Source of the DNA: Paenibacillus sp. J31TS4
Lineage (GTDB): Bacteria; Bacillota; Bacilli; Paenibacillales; NBRC-103111
Reading direction: 5' to 3'
Assembly: GCF_018403265.1 (NCBI RefSeq)
Contig: NZ_BOSI01000002.1
Coordinates: 744,001-808,000 of the forward strand
Length of the DNA stretch: 64,000 nucleotides
Positions 44,146 through 52,617 of this stretch are shown here, in pieces. The notes under the pieces are model-generated. The model was not told the origin of the DNA, did not search any database, and saw only the letters and a program-made list of their open reading frames with translations. The position numbers and the translations under genes are program-made. Positions within the stretch are counted from its first letter, which is position 1. Each line of letters opens with the position of its first letter.

Positions 44146-45243
44146 ATGGGGAAAGCGCGGTCCGGTCCGGACGTCATTTTACTCGCATCGACCTTGCTGC
44201 TGCTTGCCATAGGCGTCATAATGGTGTACAGCGCAAGCGCCATCCTGTCGTTCCACGACTTTGGCGATGAATTTTATTATGTGAAGCGTCAGCTGCTGTT
44301 CGCCGTGCTTGGCGTGGCCGCGATGTGGACGACCATGAATGTCGATTACTGGGTTTGGAAAAAATATGCAAAGATAGGACTGCTCGTCTGCTTCGGGCTT
44401 CTGGTCATCGTTCTCATCCCCGGCATTGGCGTCATTCGGGGCGGAGCCCGCAGCTGGCTCGGTATCAGCTCGTTCGGCATCCAGCCGTCCGAGTTCGCCA
44501 AAATCGGCATTCTGCTTTTTTTGGCGAAGCTTCTGTCCGAGGATCATTATCCGATCAAACGGTTTACCCAAGGCCTGCTGCCGCCACTCGGCATTATGGG
44601 CCTTGCATTCGGTCTTATCATGCTGCAGCCCGACCTCGGGACAGGCGCCGTCCTGGTGGGAGCCTCCATGCTGATCATCTTCACCTCGGGCGCCCGGATG
44701 CTGCACTTGTCCATGCTGGCTCTTGTCGGCGTGGCCGGGCTCGTCGGCCTGATTCTGACGGCGCCTTACCGGTTAAAGAGAATCACGGCCTTCCTTGATC
44801 CGTGGCAGGATCCGCTCGGCGCGGGCTACCAGTCGATCCAGTCGCTGTATGCCATCGGACCCGGCCGCCTCGTGGGGCTCGGCTTCAATATGAGCAGGCA
44901 GAAGTACAGCTACCTCCCAGAGCCCCAAACCGACTTCATCTTTTCGATTATCGGCGAAGAGCTCGGCTTCCTGGGCGGCACCGCCGTCATTCTGCTGTTC
45001 GGCCTCCTGGTCTGGCGAGGCGTTCGGACCGCCATCACGGCGCCCGATTCCTTCGGCAGCCTGCTGGCGATCGGCATCTCCGGCATGGTCGCGGTACAGG
45101 TTATCATCAATATAGGCGTCGTCATAGGCATGATGCCGGTCACGGGCATCACGCTTCCGCTGATCAGCTATGGAGGCTCCTCTCTTACCTTGATGCTGAC
45201 ATCCATAGGCATTTTGCTTAACATATCCCGCTATTCGAGGTGA
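44146..45243 (+). CDS. spoVE: SEDS-family glycosyltransferase SpoVE (FtsW/RodA family)
   Basis: The 365-residue protein has ten predicted membrane helices and is of the SEDS family, which polymerises lipid II with a class B PBP partner. Family blocks are GIQPSEFAKIG, MLQPDLGTGAVL (the essential Asp lies here) and the C-terminal GITLPLISYGGSSL. In the Bacillus order this position between murD and murG is SpoVE, the cortex-specific partner of SpoVD. A vegetative FtsW is often encoded near pycA elsewhere, so SpoVE is the best call, but FtsW function cannot be excluded from the sequence. The start ATG follows GGGAGAGG. murG begins five bases after its stop. Confidence 0.9.
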   Translation: MGKARSGPDVILLASTLLLLAIGVIMVYSASAILSFHDFGDEFYYVKRQLLFAVLGVAAMWTTMNVDYWVWKKYAKIGLLVCFGLLVIVLIPGIGVIRGGARSWLGISSFGIQPSEFAKIGILLFLAKLLSEDHYPIKRFTQGLLPPLGIMGLAFGLIMLQPDLGTGAVLVGASMLIIFTSGARMLHLSMLALVGVAGLVGLILTAPYRLKRITAFLDPWQDPLGAGYQSIQSLYAIGPGRLVGLGFNMSRQKYSYLPEPQTDFIFSIIGEELGFLGGTAVILLFGLLVWRGVRTAITAPDSFGSLLAIGISGMVAVQVIINIGVVIGMMPVTGITLPLISYGGSSLTLMLTSIGILLNISRYSR

Positions 45244-45248
45244 CTTTC

Positions 45249-46364
45249 ATGCGCGTTGTTTTAAGCGGAGGCGGTACCGGCGGCCATGTCTATCCGGCAT
45301 TGGCTATCGCTGAGCAGCTCCGTAAGGAATACCCGGAAGCCCAATTTCTATACATAGGCACCAGCTCGGGCCTCGAGAGCGGCATTGTCAGCCGCTCCGG
45401 GCTGGATATTCCGTTCGAGGCCATCCCGATTTCCGGCTTCAAGCGCCGTCTTACGTTCGATAACGTAAAGACGGTTATGCGTTTTTTTGGGGGCATCCGC
45501 CGTTCCAAGGCTCTCATGACCGCCTTCCGCCCCGATTTTGCGATTGGAACGGGAGGCTATGTGTGCGGACCGGTGCTCTACGCCGCAGCCAAAATGGGCG
45601 TCCCCACATTGGTTCACGAGCAGAACGTCATCCCCGGGCTGACGAACAAGTTCCTGAGCCGGTACGTTGACACGATCGCTGTCAGCTTCTCCGGCTCCGA
45701 GCAGCAGTTTCCGGCCGCCAAGCGGGCAGTGTTCACGGGCAACCCGCGCGCGACTACCGTGTCGCAGGCTAATCCCGAAGACGGGTGGCGCTCGCTCGGC
45801 CTGCCAAGCGGTCGCCAGCTCGTTGTCGTGGTTGGCGGGAGCGGAGGCGCCCGGGCGATCAACGAAGCGATGATCGGCATGGCACCGCTCGTCGGTCGTC
45901 TGTCGGACACCTCGTTCTTGTATGTAACCGGGCAGCGGTATTACGAGGAGACGTCGCGGCGGATCCGCGAGCTCGCCCTTCCGGATGACGGGCAGCTTAT
46001 GGTGATGCCGTATGTCGACAACATGCCCGAGGTGCTCGCGGCTTCCTCGCTCGTCGTGAACCGCTCCGGCGCTTCGACAATGGCGGAGCTGACCGCCCTC
46101 GGCATTCCGGCGATCTTTATTCCGTCTCCCAATGTGACGAATAATCATCAGGAGAAGAATGCCCGCCTGCTTGAGAAGGAGGATGCGGCACGCGTCCTGC
46201 TGGAGTCCGAGCTGACAGGAGAACGTCTGTTTGAGGAGATCGAGGCGATTATGACCAATTCGTTCCGCCGGGAAGAGATGGCAAGCGCATCGAGACGGCT
46301 CGGCACGCCCGATTCCGCCCAGCGGCTCGTGGACGAATTGCTGAGGCTGCGCCACAAGCGCTGA
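45249..46364 (+). CDS. murG: Lipid II synthase MurG
   Basis: The membrane-associated glycosyltransferase adds GlcNAc to lipid I. The 371-residue product starts MRVVLSGGGTGGHVYPALAI, which is the family's first glycine loop. The second loop GGSGGARAIN is near residue 195, and MPYVDNMPEVLAASSLVVNRSGASTMAELTALGIPAIFIP carries the UDP-GlcNAc site. ATG 45249 was taken as the start; GAGGTGA ends six bases before it, whereas a GTG three codons earlier would overlap it. The gap before murB is 233 bases and has no gene. Confidence 0.96.
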   Translation: MRVVLSGGGTGGHVYPALAIAEQLRKEYPEAQFLYIGTSSGLESGIVSRSGLDIPFEAIPISGFKRRLTFDNVKTVMRFFGGIRRSKALMTAFRPDFAIGTGGYVCGPVLYAAAKMGVPTLVHEQNVIPGLTNKFLSRYVDTIAVSFSGSEQQFPAAKRAVFTGNPRATTVSQANPEDGWRSLGLPSGRQLVVVVGGSGGARAINEAMIGMAPLVGRLSDTSFLYVTGQRYYEETSRRIRELALPDDGQLMVMPYVDNMPEVLAASSLVVNRSGASTMAELTALGIPAIFIPSPNVTNNHQEKNARLLEKEDAARVLLESELTGERLFEEIEAIMTNSFRREEMASASRRLGTPDSAQRLVDELLRLRHKR

Positions 46365-46597
46365 TTCCGTTACGAACGTTGTAACTAGCCGCCTTTTTTG
46401 CAAGCCATTATATAGAGAGAGAATGGACGGGAAGATAGCGGGTTTGGGCTGCTGTCACACTATCGGCGCCGCCGAATAAGATACTCTATAACCGTGACAA
46501 ACACCCGGAACCTGAACGCGGCGCGCTGCGGCGAATACGGCCGATTGGCGGCAGCCCCGCTATTTTGCCCCGTTCGTTTGTGAAGGAGGGTTATCCT
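46365..46597. other. murG-murB intergenic region
   Basis: There is no gene here. TATATA and TTGCAA occur near 46396-46412 but at a wrong spacing. A GATACTCTATAA stretch near 46480-46492 might be a promoter -10, with no good partner. GC-rich inverted segments (GCGGCGCG and GCCGCC type) lie near 46520-46560. An internal promoter for murB-murA is possible but unproven. Confidence 0.4.
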
Positions 46598-47506
46598 ATG
46601 CTGCAACAGGTCCTAACCGAATTGCAGGAGGCCGGCGTCGAGAACATTACTCTTAATGAACCGATGGCCCCTTACACGTATTGGAAGATCGGCGGTCCGG
46701 CCGACGCGATGGTGAAGCCGGAGACGAAAGAACAGCTGGCGGAGACGATCCGCATTCTGAACCGCCACCAGATCCCTTGGTTCATCCTCGGGAGGGGCTC
46801 GAACCTGCTTGTAGCCGACAAAGGCATCCGCGGAGTCGTCATCCGGCTCGGTGAGGCGTTCGAGTACGTCCGTTTCGAAGATCAGCTGGTCATCGCGGGC
46901 GGAGCGTTCTCTTTCATCAAGTTGTCGATCATGGCCAGCCGTGAAGGGCTCACCGGTCTCGAATTTGCCAGCGGGATCCCGGGAAGCGTAGGAGGAGCCG
47001 TTTACATGAACGCCGGAGCTCACGGGTCCGATGTGTCACGCATACTCAAACAGGCTGAAGTGCTTCTGGGCAATGGCGAGCTGGTGACGATGACAAGGGA
47101 GGAACTTCAGTATGCATACCGGCATTCGGTGCTGCACACGCTGCCGGGCATTGTAACGGAAGCCGTCTTCGAGCTCGAATTCGGCGACCGCAAGGAGATC
47201 GCCGCCGCTAACGCCTCTTACAAAGAGCGCCGCTTGCGGACGCAGCCGCTCTCGCTCGCCTGCGCGGGCAGCGTGTTCCGGAATCCTCCGGGCACCCACG
47301 CCGCCAAGCTGATTGAGGAGGCAGGGCTAAAGGGCTTGCGGGTCGGAGGAGCGGAGGTATCCACCCTCCATGCCAACTTCATCATTAACCAGGAGAATGC
47401 GACGGCCGAAGACGTGCTCGCCCTGATGGAACGGGTGAAAGCCACCATACGCGAACAAAACGGGATCGAGCTGATCCCCGAGGTATTGGTGGTGGGCGAG
47501 CGGTAA
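46598..47506 (+). CDS. murB: UDP-N-acetylenolpyruvoylglucosamine reductase MurB
   Basis: The FAD enzyme reduces UDP-GlcNAc-enolpyruvate to UDP-MurNAc with NADPH. The 302-residue product has TYWKIGGPADAMVKP (FAD domain start), FILGRGSNLLV, GLEFASGIPGSVGGAVYMNAGAH, the catalytic Ser in GSVFRNPPG, and GLRVGGAEVSTLHANFIIN near the end. This is the shorter type II MurB found in Gram-positives. Start ATG 46598 lies nine bases after GAAGGAGGG; an upstream in-frame start lacks a ribosome binding site. murA follows 15 bases later. Confidence 0.95.
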   Translation: MLQQVLTELQEAGVENITLNEPMAPYTYWKIGGPADAMVKPETKEQLAETIRILNRHQIPWFILGRGSNLLVADKGIRGVVIRLGEAFEYVRFEDQLVIAGGAFSFIKLSIMASREGLTGLEFASGIPGSVGGAVYMNAGAHGSDVSRILKQAEVLLGNGELVTMTREELQYAYRHSVLHTLPGIVTEAVFELEFGDRKEIAAANASYKERRLRTQPLSLACAGSVFRNPPGTHAAKLIEEAGLKGLRVGGAEVSTLHANFIINQENATAEDVLALMERVKATIREQNGIELIPEVLVVGER

Positions 47507-47521
47507 TTCGGAGGTGGGACA

Positions 47522-48805
47522 TTGGAAAAGCTCGTGATCGAAGGCGGGAAGCCCCTCTCGGGAACCATTAGGATCCACGGGGCCAAAAACGCCGCCTTGC
47601 CAATCATGGCCGCCGCTTTGCTTGCGGAAGGCCGGCATACGATCGGCAACGTGCCGGATCTTCTTGACATTCACGTCATGCTGGACATTCTGCGCGAGCT
47701 CGGCTGTAAGGCGGACCTGTCCGGCGATACCGTCACCGTAGATACGACGTCCGTTTCATCCTCGCATATACCCGAGGACCTGATGCGTCAGATGAGGTCT
47801 TCGGTGTTCCTGATGGGACCGCTGCTCGCCCGGTTCGGTAAGGTTCAGCTGTACCAGCCGGGGGGCTGCGCCATAGGCGAGCGCAAGATCAATCTTCATC
47901 TCCAGGGACTGCAGGCGCTCGGCGCCGTTGTGGAGGAAACCGGCAGCACGATCGTCTGCTGGGCGAACCGTCTGACGGGCGCCGACGTGGTGCTGGACTT
48001 TCCGAGCGTTGGGGCTACCGAGAATATCATGATGGCCGCGGTTAAAGCGGAGGGGACGACAACGATCTACAACGCCGCCCGCGAGCCCGAAATCGTGGAC
48101 TTGCAGAACTTCCTGATTGCCATGGGCGCCAGGATTATCGGAGCCGGCACCGATACGATCACTATCGAGGGTGTCTCCGAACTTCAGCCTTGCGAATACC
48201 GGGTCATTCCCGACCGGATTGTGACCGGCACCTTCATGGTAGCGGCGGCCGCCACGCGCGGCAGCGTGACGCTGGAGAAGGTCAATCCGGCCCATCTCAC
48301 CTCGGTCACGCACGTGCTCAAGCGGGCCGGTGTTCAAATAGCTGTCGATGGTGATATAATACACGTATCCTGCCACTCCCGGCCCAAGTCGCTCGACCGG
48401 GTGGTAACGGCGCCTCATCCCGGTTTTCCGACCGATCTCCAGTCGCAGATCATGGTGTTCCTCTCGCTGGCGGACGGGGTGAGCGTCATCAAAGAAACGA
48501 TATTCGAAGGTAGATTCAAGCATGTCGACGAATTGTCCCGCATGGGAGCCGACATTCGCGTCGATCTCAGCAGCGCGCTCGTGCGCGGCGTTCCCCGCCT
48601 ATACGGGGCGACGGTGGAGGCGACCGATCTGAGAGCGGGAGCGGCTCTGGTCATCGCGGGCCTGGCTGCGCGCGGCACGACGGTTGTCGAGCAGGTTCAT
48701 CATATCGATAGAGGATATGATAGAATAGAGGCCATGCTCAGCAGCCTTGGGGCGAGGATCTCGCGGGAATCCGCCTCCTATACGAGGAAGACGCTGCTTT
48801 CTTGA
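47522..48805 (+). CDS. murA: UDP-N-acetylglucosamine 1-carboxyvinyltransferase MurA
   Basis: MurA transfers enolpyruvate to UDP-GlcNAc, the first committed step of peptidoglycan synthesis. In the 427-residue product GGKPLSGTIRIHGAKNAALP (about 8-27) holds the Lys-Asn pair that binds substrate. RSSVFLMGPLLARFG and QPGGCAIGERKINLHL follow, with the catalytic Cys116 intact. Cys at this place is the target of fosfomycin, so the enzyme should be sensitive. The start is TTG behind GGAGGTG. A murA inside the cluster, between murB and divIB, is common in Paenibacillaceae and absent from the B. subtilis cluster. A second murA elsewhere is possible. Confidence 0.95.
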   Translation: MEKLVIEGGKPLSGTIRIHGAKNAALPIMAAALLAEGRHTIGNVPDLLDIHVMLDILRELGCKADLSGDTVTVDTTSVSSSHIPEDLMRQMRSSVFLMGPLLARFGKVQLYQPGGCAIGERKINLHLQGLQALGAVVEETGSTIVCWANRLTGADVVLDFPSVGATENIMMAAVKAEGTTTIYNAAREPEIVDLQNFLIAMGARIIGAGTDTITIEGVSELQPCEYRVIPDRIVTGTFMVAAAATRGSVTLEKVNPAHLTSVTHVLKRAGVQIAVDGDIIHVSCHSRPKSLDRVVTAPHPGFPTDLQSQIMVFLSLADGVSVIKETIFEGRFKHVDELSRMGADIRVDLSSALVRGVPRLYGATVEATDLRAGAALVIAGLAARGTTVVEQVHHIDRGYDRIEAMLSSLGARISRESASYTRKTLLS

Positions 48806-48859
48806 GAGTTAGCACTAGCCTTGCTCCTTTCCGGCTCCGGCCGGGGAGGGGCGGGCATT

Positions 48860-49627
48860 ATGACTACCTGTGATTGGGATGATGCGGTTTTGCAATCCGA
48901 GAACAGAGTGCCGGTCATCAAACCCGATCGTCCGAAAAAGCGGGGGAACCGGAAACTGCTTTTCATGCTGGTCGTCTTTTTTGTGACGGTTCTAGTGATT
49001 CTATTCTTCCAGACGTCCATCAGCAAGATTTCGAAGATCGACATTAAGGGCAATAGCCTGGTCAGCACCGAGCAAATTGGACAAGCCTCCGGCATCCGCG
49101 TCGGTGACAGCTTTTTTACCATGAAGGAAGACGCCGCGGCCGAGGCGATACGTTCACTGGATGCGATCGATACCGTGACGATCGACAAAGTGTTCCCCGG
49201 TCAGGTGACCATCACGGTCAAGGAATTCGCCAGCGTCGCTTACCAGATCAGCGAGTCGGGCCAGAAGGAAGTGCTGCTTGCCGACGGAACGGCTCTCCCG
49301 CTGAACCGCAGCAGTCTGCCGGCGGACAAGCCCATTCTGAGCGGCTGGCGGGCGGACGATCCGCTCAAGGCCCGGTTGTGTGCCGTCCTCGCGAACATAC
49401 CGCCGGCTCTATTGAGCGACGTCTCGGAGATCCGTCCCGAACCGTCGAGCGGCTTCGAGGACAAGATCAAGCTGTATACCAAGTCTCAATTCGTCGTCTA
49501 TACGCTCGTGAGCCTGCTTCCCGAGAAGATGCCATATATGGGCGTTTTGATTAAGGAAATGCAGGAGAAGAACGTGCATTCCGGCGTGCTTACGATGATT
49601 TGGCAGGACCGGGCGGGCACTCCCTGA
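48860..49627 (+). CDS. divIB: Cell division protein DivIB (FtsQ)
   Basis: The bitopic divisome protein works with FtsL and DivIC. In the 255-residue product a cytoplasmic region rich in Lys/Arg precedes one membrane helix (about residues 34-53, KLLFMLVVFFVTVLVILFFQ). It is followed by a POTRA domain beginning with SKISKIDIKGNSLVSTEQIG and a beta domain with VFPGQVTITVKEFASVAY. A short C-terminal tail ends the protein. Start ATG 48860 follows GGGGAGGGG; a TTG further up in the frame has no better site. The gap of 55 bases after murA is small, so it is likely part of the same transcript. Confidence 0.9.
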   Translation: MTTCDWDDAVLQSENRVPVIKPDRPKKRGNRKLLFMLVVFFVTVLVILFFQTSISKISKIDIKGNSLVSTEQIGQASGIRVGDSFFTMKEDAAAEAIRSLDAIDTVTIDKVFPGQVTITVKEFASVAYQISESGQKEVLLADGTALPLNRSSLPADKPILSGWRADDPLKARLCAVLANIPPALLSDVSEIRPEPSSGFEDKIKLYTKSQFVVYTLVSLLPEKMPYMGVLIKEMQEKNVHSGVLTMIWQDRAGTP

Positions 49628-49788
49628 GCCGTCTTGGTCCTTGAGCCGGCAGGCGGCGCAGCGGCCCGGTTTGAGAGGAAAAAAAGATCAAAAACGGGCT
49701 ACTCTTTGGTATTTAATAGTGTTAAAATTGAAGCCATGGTATTCGAGACTTCTAGGAATGATTTACTATATAAAAAATCGCCGAAAAA

Positions 49789-49817
49789 AGAGGGTATATA
49801 AGAACGATGTTGAATAA
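49789..49817 (+). promoter_or_regulatory. sigma-H-like promoter upstream of ftsA
   Basis: AGAGGGTAT (49789-49797) and GTTGAATAA (49809-49817) are separated by 11 bases. They match the sigma-H pattern (R-n-A-G-G-A-w-W-W / R-n-n-G-A-A-T-w-w) in eight of nine and nine of nine positions. B. subtilis ftsAZ also has a sigma-H promoter that raises FtsZ for asymmetric division, so the match is biologically sensible. Confidence 0.65.
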
Positions 49818-49876
49818 GTACAAAGGTCTGACCGTTACGACCTGCATAACGGACAAGCTACGGGAGGTGCCTCGGA

Positions 49877-51112
49877 TTGAGCAGCGGTGACGTAATTGTC
49901 AGTTTAGACATCGGTACTTCCAAAGTTCGGGTTATTATAGGGGAATTATCGAACGGAGCTATCAATATCATCGGCGTCGGCTCCGCGGAATCAGAAGGAA
50001 TCCGCAAAGGAGCGATCGTCGATATCGATCAGACGGTGCAGTCGATCCGCAATGCCGTCGACCATGCCGAACGGATGGTCGGCATCCAGATCTCGGATGT
50101 CTATGTCGGCATTTCCGGCAATCATATCGGCTTGCAGACGAGCCATGGCGTTGTCGCCGTCTCCAACGAAGACAGAGAAATTGGAGAAGAAGATATCGAA
50201 CGGGTGCTGCAGGCGGCCAGAGTGATCGCCCTTCCGCCGGAGCGGGAGATTATCGGCGTCGTGCCGAAGCAGTATCTCGTGGACGGTCTGGAAGGCATCC
50301 AGGACCCGCGGGGAATGATCGGCGTTCGGCTGGAAGTCGAAGCGACGATTATTACGGGCTCCAAAACCGCTATACATAATTTGCGCCGTGTCGTGGAGAA
50401 GGCCGGCCTGCATGTGGCAGACCTCGTCTTGATGTCTCTTGGGTCAGGTTATCTGACGTTGTCCAAGGATGAGAGAACGATCGGGACGGTATTCGCCGAC
50501 ATAGGAGCGGGCGCGACGACGATCTCCATATTCGAGAATGGGACGCTGGAAGCGACCTCCACGCTGCCGATTGGCGGCGAATTCGTGACCAACGATATCT
50601 CGATAGGGCTTCATACGCAGCTGGAGAACGCTGAGAAGGTCAAGCTGAAGTTCGGCTGCGCCTCGCTGGCGGACTCCGCGGACGATCAAGTGTTCAAGGT
50701 TCCCCGCATCGGGAGCAATACCGAGAAAGAATTCTCGCAGGTGGATCTGGCCAGCATCATAGAGCCCCGCGTACGTGAAATCTTCCAATTGATCCGCACT
50801 GAAGTATATAGAATGGGCTATGAAGAACCGGTTGGCGGGTATGTGTTGACGGGAGGGACGATGTCCATGCCGGGCATCCTCCCCATCGCCCAATCGGAGC
50901 TCGCCACGTCCGTGCGTATTGCGGCTCCTGATTTCATCGGTGTTCGCGATCCGGCTTTCACGAGTGGTGTCGGGATTATTATGTTCCTCACGAGATCCCT
51001 TCGGAACCGAAGCAACGTGGCAACCGTAAAGAAACAAGCTGTTAAAAAAGCCCCGACAGACGAGCCAGGGTGGTTCGAGAAGTTCAAAAACTGGTTAAGT
51101 GAATTAATTTAG
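49877..51112 (+). CDS. ftsA: Cell division protein FtsA
   Basis: The actin-like ATPase tethers FtsZ to the membrane. In the 411-residue product the phosphate-1 motif is SLDIGTSKVRVIIGEL near the start, VFADIGAGATTISIF is the phosphate-2 motif, and VLTGGTMSMPGIL is the adenosine motif. The C-terminal amphipathic helix GWFEKFKNWLSELI serves as the membrane anchor. Between them is the 1C domain in place of actin subdomain 1B. The start is a TTG behind GGGAGGTG. The gap upstream of 249 bases carries the sigma-H-like promoter and AT-rich sequence. ftsZ follows after 82 bases. Confidence 0.96.
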   Translation: MSSGDVIVSLDIGTSKVRVIIGELSNGAINIIGVGSAESEGIRKGAIVDIDQTVQSIRNAVDHAERMVGIQISDVYVGISGNHIGLQTSHGVVAVSNEDREIGEEDIERVLQAARVIALPPEREIIGVVPKQYLVDGLEGIQDPRGMIGVRLEVEATIITGSKTAIHNLRRVVEKAGLHVADLVLMSLGSGYLTLSKDERTIGTVFADIGAGATTISIFENGTLEATSTLPIGGEFVTNDISIGLHTQLENAEKVKLKFGCASLADSADDQVFKVPRIGSNTEKEFSQVDLASIIEPRVREIFQLIRTEVYRMGYEEPVGGYVLTGGTMSMPGILPIAQSELATSVRIAAPDFIGVRDPAFTSGVGIIMFLTRSLRNRSNVATVKKQAVKKAPTDEPGWFEKFKNWLSELI

Positions 51113-51194
51113 GGGTACATCCTCCGGGATGCTGCACAAGGGAAAGTAACGGCAAGAGGTTCATAGAGTACGCGTGAGGAGGATAATAATCGCT

Positions 51195-52334
51195 ATGTTT
51201 GAATTTGACTTGGATTTGGATCAAATGGCTACGATTAAAGTCATCGGCGTTGGCGGCGGCGGAAGCAACGCCGTGAACCGAATGATAGAGAACGGCATCC
51301 AGGGTGTCGAATTTATAACCGTCAATACCGATGCGCAGGCGCTGAACCTGGCCAAATCGGAAGCGAAGCTGAAGATCGGCGAGAAACTGACGAGAGGGCT
51401 TGGCGCCGGTGCGAACCCGGATGTGGGCAAGAAGGCGGCCGAGGAATCCCGCGATGCGCTGACCCAGGCGCTGAAAGGAGCCGACCTGGTGTTCGTCACG
51501 GCGGGTATGGGCGGCGGAACCGGTACGGGTGCCGCTCCCGTCATCGCCGAGATCGCCAAGGAGTGCGGCGCGCTGACCGTCGGCGTCGTGACCCGTCCGT
51601 TCACCTTTGAGGGCCGCAAGCGTCAGGCACAGGCCGAGCTAGGGATCAACGCGCTTAAGGAGAAGGTCGACACCCTCATTGTGATCCCGAACGATCGCCT
51701 GCTCGAGATCGTCGACAAGAAGACGCCGATGATCGAAGCGTTCCGCGAAGCAGACAACGTGCTCCGTCAAGGGGTACAGGGCATTTCGGACCTGATTATG
51801 GTTCCGGGGCTGATCAACCTGGACTTTGCCGACGTGAAGACGATCATGACCGAGCGCGGCTCCGCGTTGATGGGCATCGGAATGGGAACGGGCGAGAACC
51901 GGGCAGCCGAGGCGGCCAAGAAGGCCATTATGAGCCCGCTTCTCGAGACGTCGATCGAAGGCGCCCGCGGCGTTATCATGAACATCACCGGCGGCTCGAA
52001 CCTGAGTCTGTACGAAGTCAATGAAGCGGCGGAGATTGTCATAGCGGCTTCCGATCCCGAAGTGAACGTCATCTTCGGTGCGATCATTGACGAGAACCTC
52101 AAGGAAGAGATCAAGGTTACCGTCATCGCTACCGGCTTCGAGACAAAGCCGCACACGCCGGCGCCTGCGCGCAAGCCGATGGGCCAGCAGCAGCAGCAGC
52201 AGGTTTCGGAGCCTGCCCAGCAGGAGGCGCCGAAGACCCCGAATATCCGTCCGTTCGGCGGACAGATGAGCAACGACCAGCTCGACATTCCGACCTTCCT
52301 GCGCAACCGCGGGAAGAATCACTTGAACGACTAG
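51195..52334 (+). CDS. ftsZ: Cell division GTPase FtsZ
   Basis: The tubulin-like GTPase forms the Z-ring. In the 379-residue product [13 protein letters not shown] lies near residues 18-30, the tubulin signature GGGTGTG is at 106-112, and [11 protein letters not shown] is in the T7 region. After residue 315 there is a short Gln/Pro/Ala linker with a run of Gln, and then the conserved C-terminal peptide DIPTFLRNR, which binds FtsA and SepF. Start ATG 51195 follows AGGAGG with 12 bases; the in-frame upstream start is inside that ribosome binding site. A terminator 24 bases after the stop ends the cluster. Confidence 0.98.
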   Translation: MFEFDLDLDQMATIKVIGVGGGGSNAVNRMIENGIQGVEFITVNTDAQALNLAKSEAKLKIGEKLTRGLGAGANPDVGKKAAEESRDALTQALKGADLVFVTAGMGGGTGTGAAPVIAEIAKECGALTVGVVTRPFTFEGRKRQAQAELGINALKEKVDTLIVIPNDRLLEIVDKKTPMIEAFREADNVLRQGVQGISDLIMVPGLINLDFADVKTIMTERGSALMGIGMGTGENRAAEAAKKAIMSPLLETSIEGARGVIMNITGGSNLSLYEVNEAAEIVIAASDPEVNVIFGAIIDENLKEEIKVTVIATGFETKPHTPAPARKPMGQQQQQQVSEPAQQEAPKTPNIRPFGGQMSNDQLDIPTFLRNRGKNHLND

Positions 52335-52357
52335 CCGCCGCGCTGTGCGGTGTGGCA

Positions 52358-52405
52358 AGAGACCCCTTGATGAGCCGGAAACGGCCCCATGAGGGGTCTT
52401 TTTTT
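52358..52405 (+). terminator. Terminator of the dcw cluster after ftsZ
   Basis: AGACCCCT (52360-52367) pairs with AGGGGTCT (52392-52399), with an inner GC-rich section, and is followed by seven T residues. Confidence 0.88.
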
Positions 52406-52513
52406 ATGTCTAGCAGCAACGATCGACGCCCTCTCTCAGACCAAGTCCGGCGTTTCGTTTCGCGGACTGCGCCGGGGCATGTCTAGCGCACAAGGCGCAT
52501 ATACTTGTTCTAC

Positions 52514-52580
52514 TTCGACAAAAAAACCGGCTAGCAACCATCACCGTTAGACAGACTTTGGAGCGAGGACGCTATATACT
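52514..52580 (+). promoter_or_regulatory. Spo0A-type promoter of spoIIGA-sigE
   Basis: A perfect Spo0A box TTCGACA (52514-52520) and a one-mismatch box TTAGACA (52547-52553) are 33 bases apart, about three helical turns. The second overlaps a -35 TAGACA (52548-52553) that lies 21 bases from a -10 TATACT (52575-52580). The abnormally long spacer plus 0A boxes overlapping the -35 is the known architecture of the B. subtilis spoIIG promoter (22-base spacer). Confidence 0.82.
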
Positions 52581-52617
52581 GGGGTCAACCGTCGGAAGAA
52601 GGTGGGAGGATAGGAGA

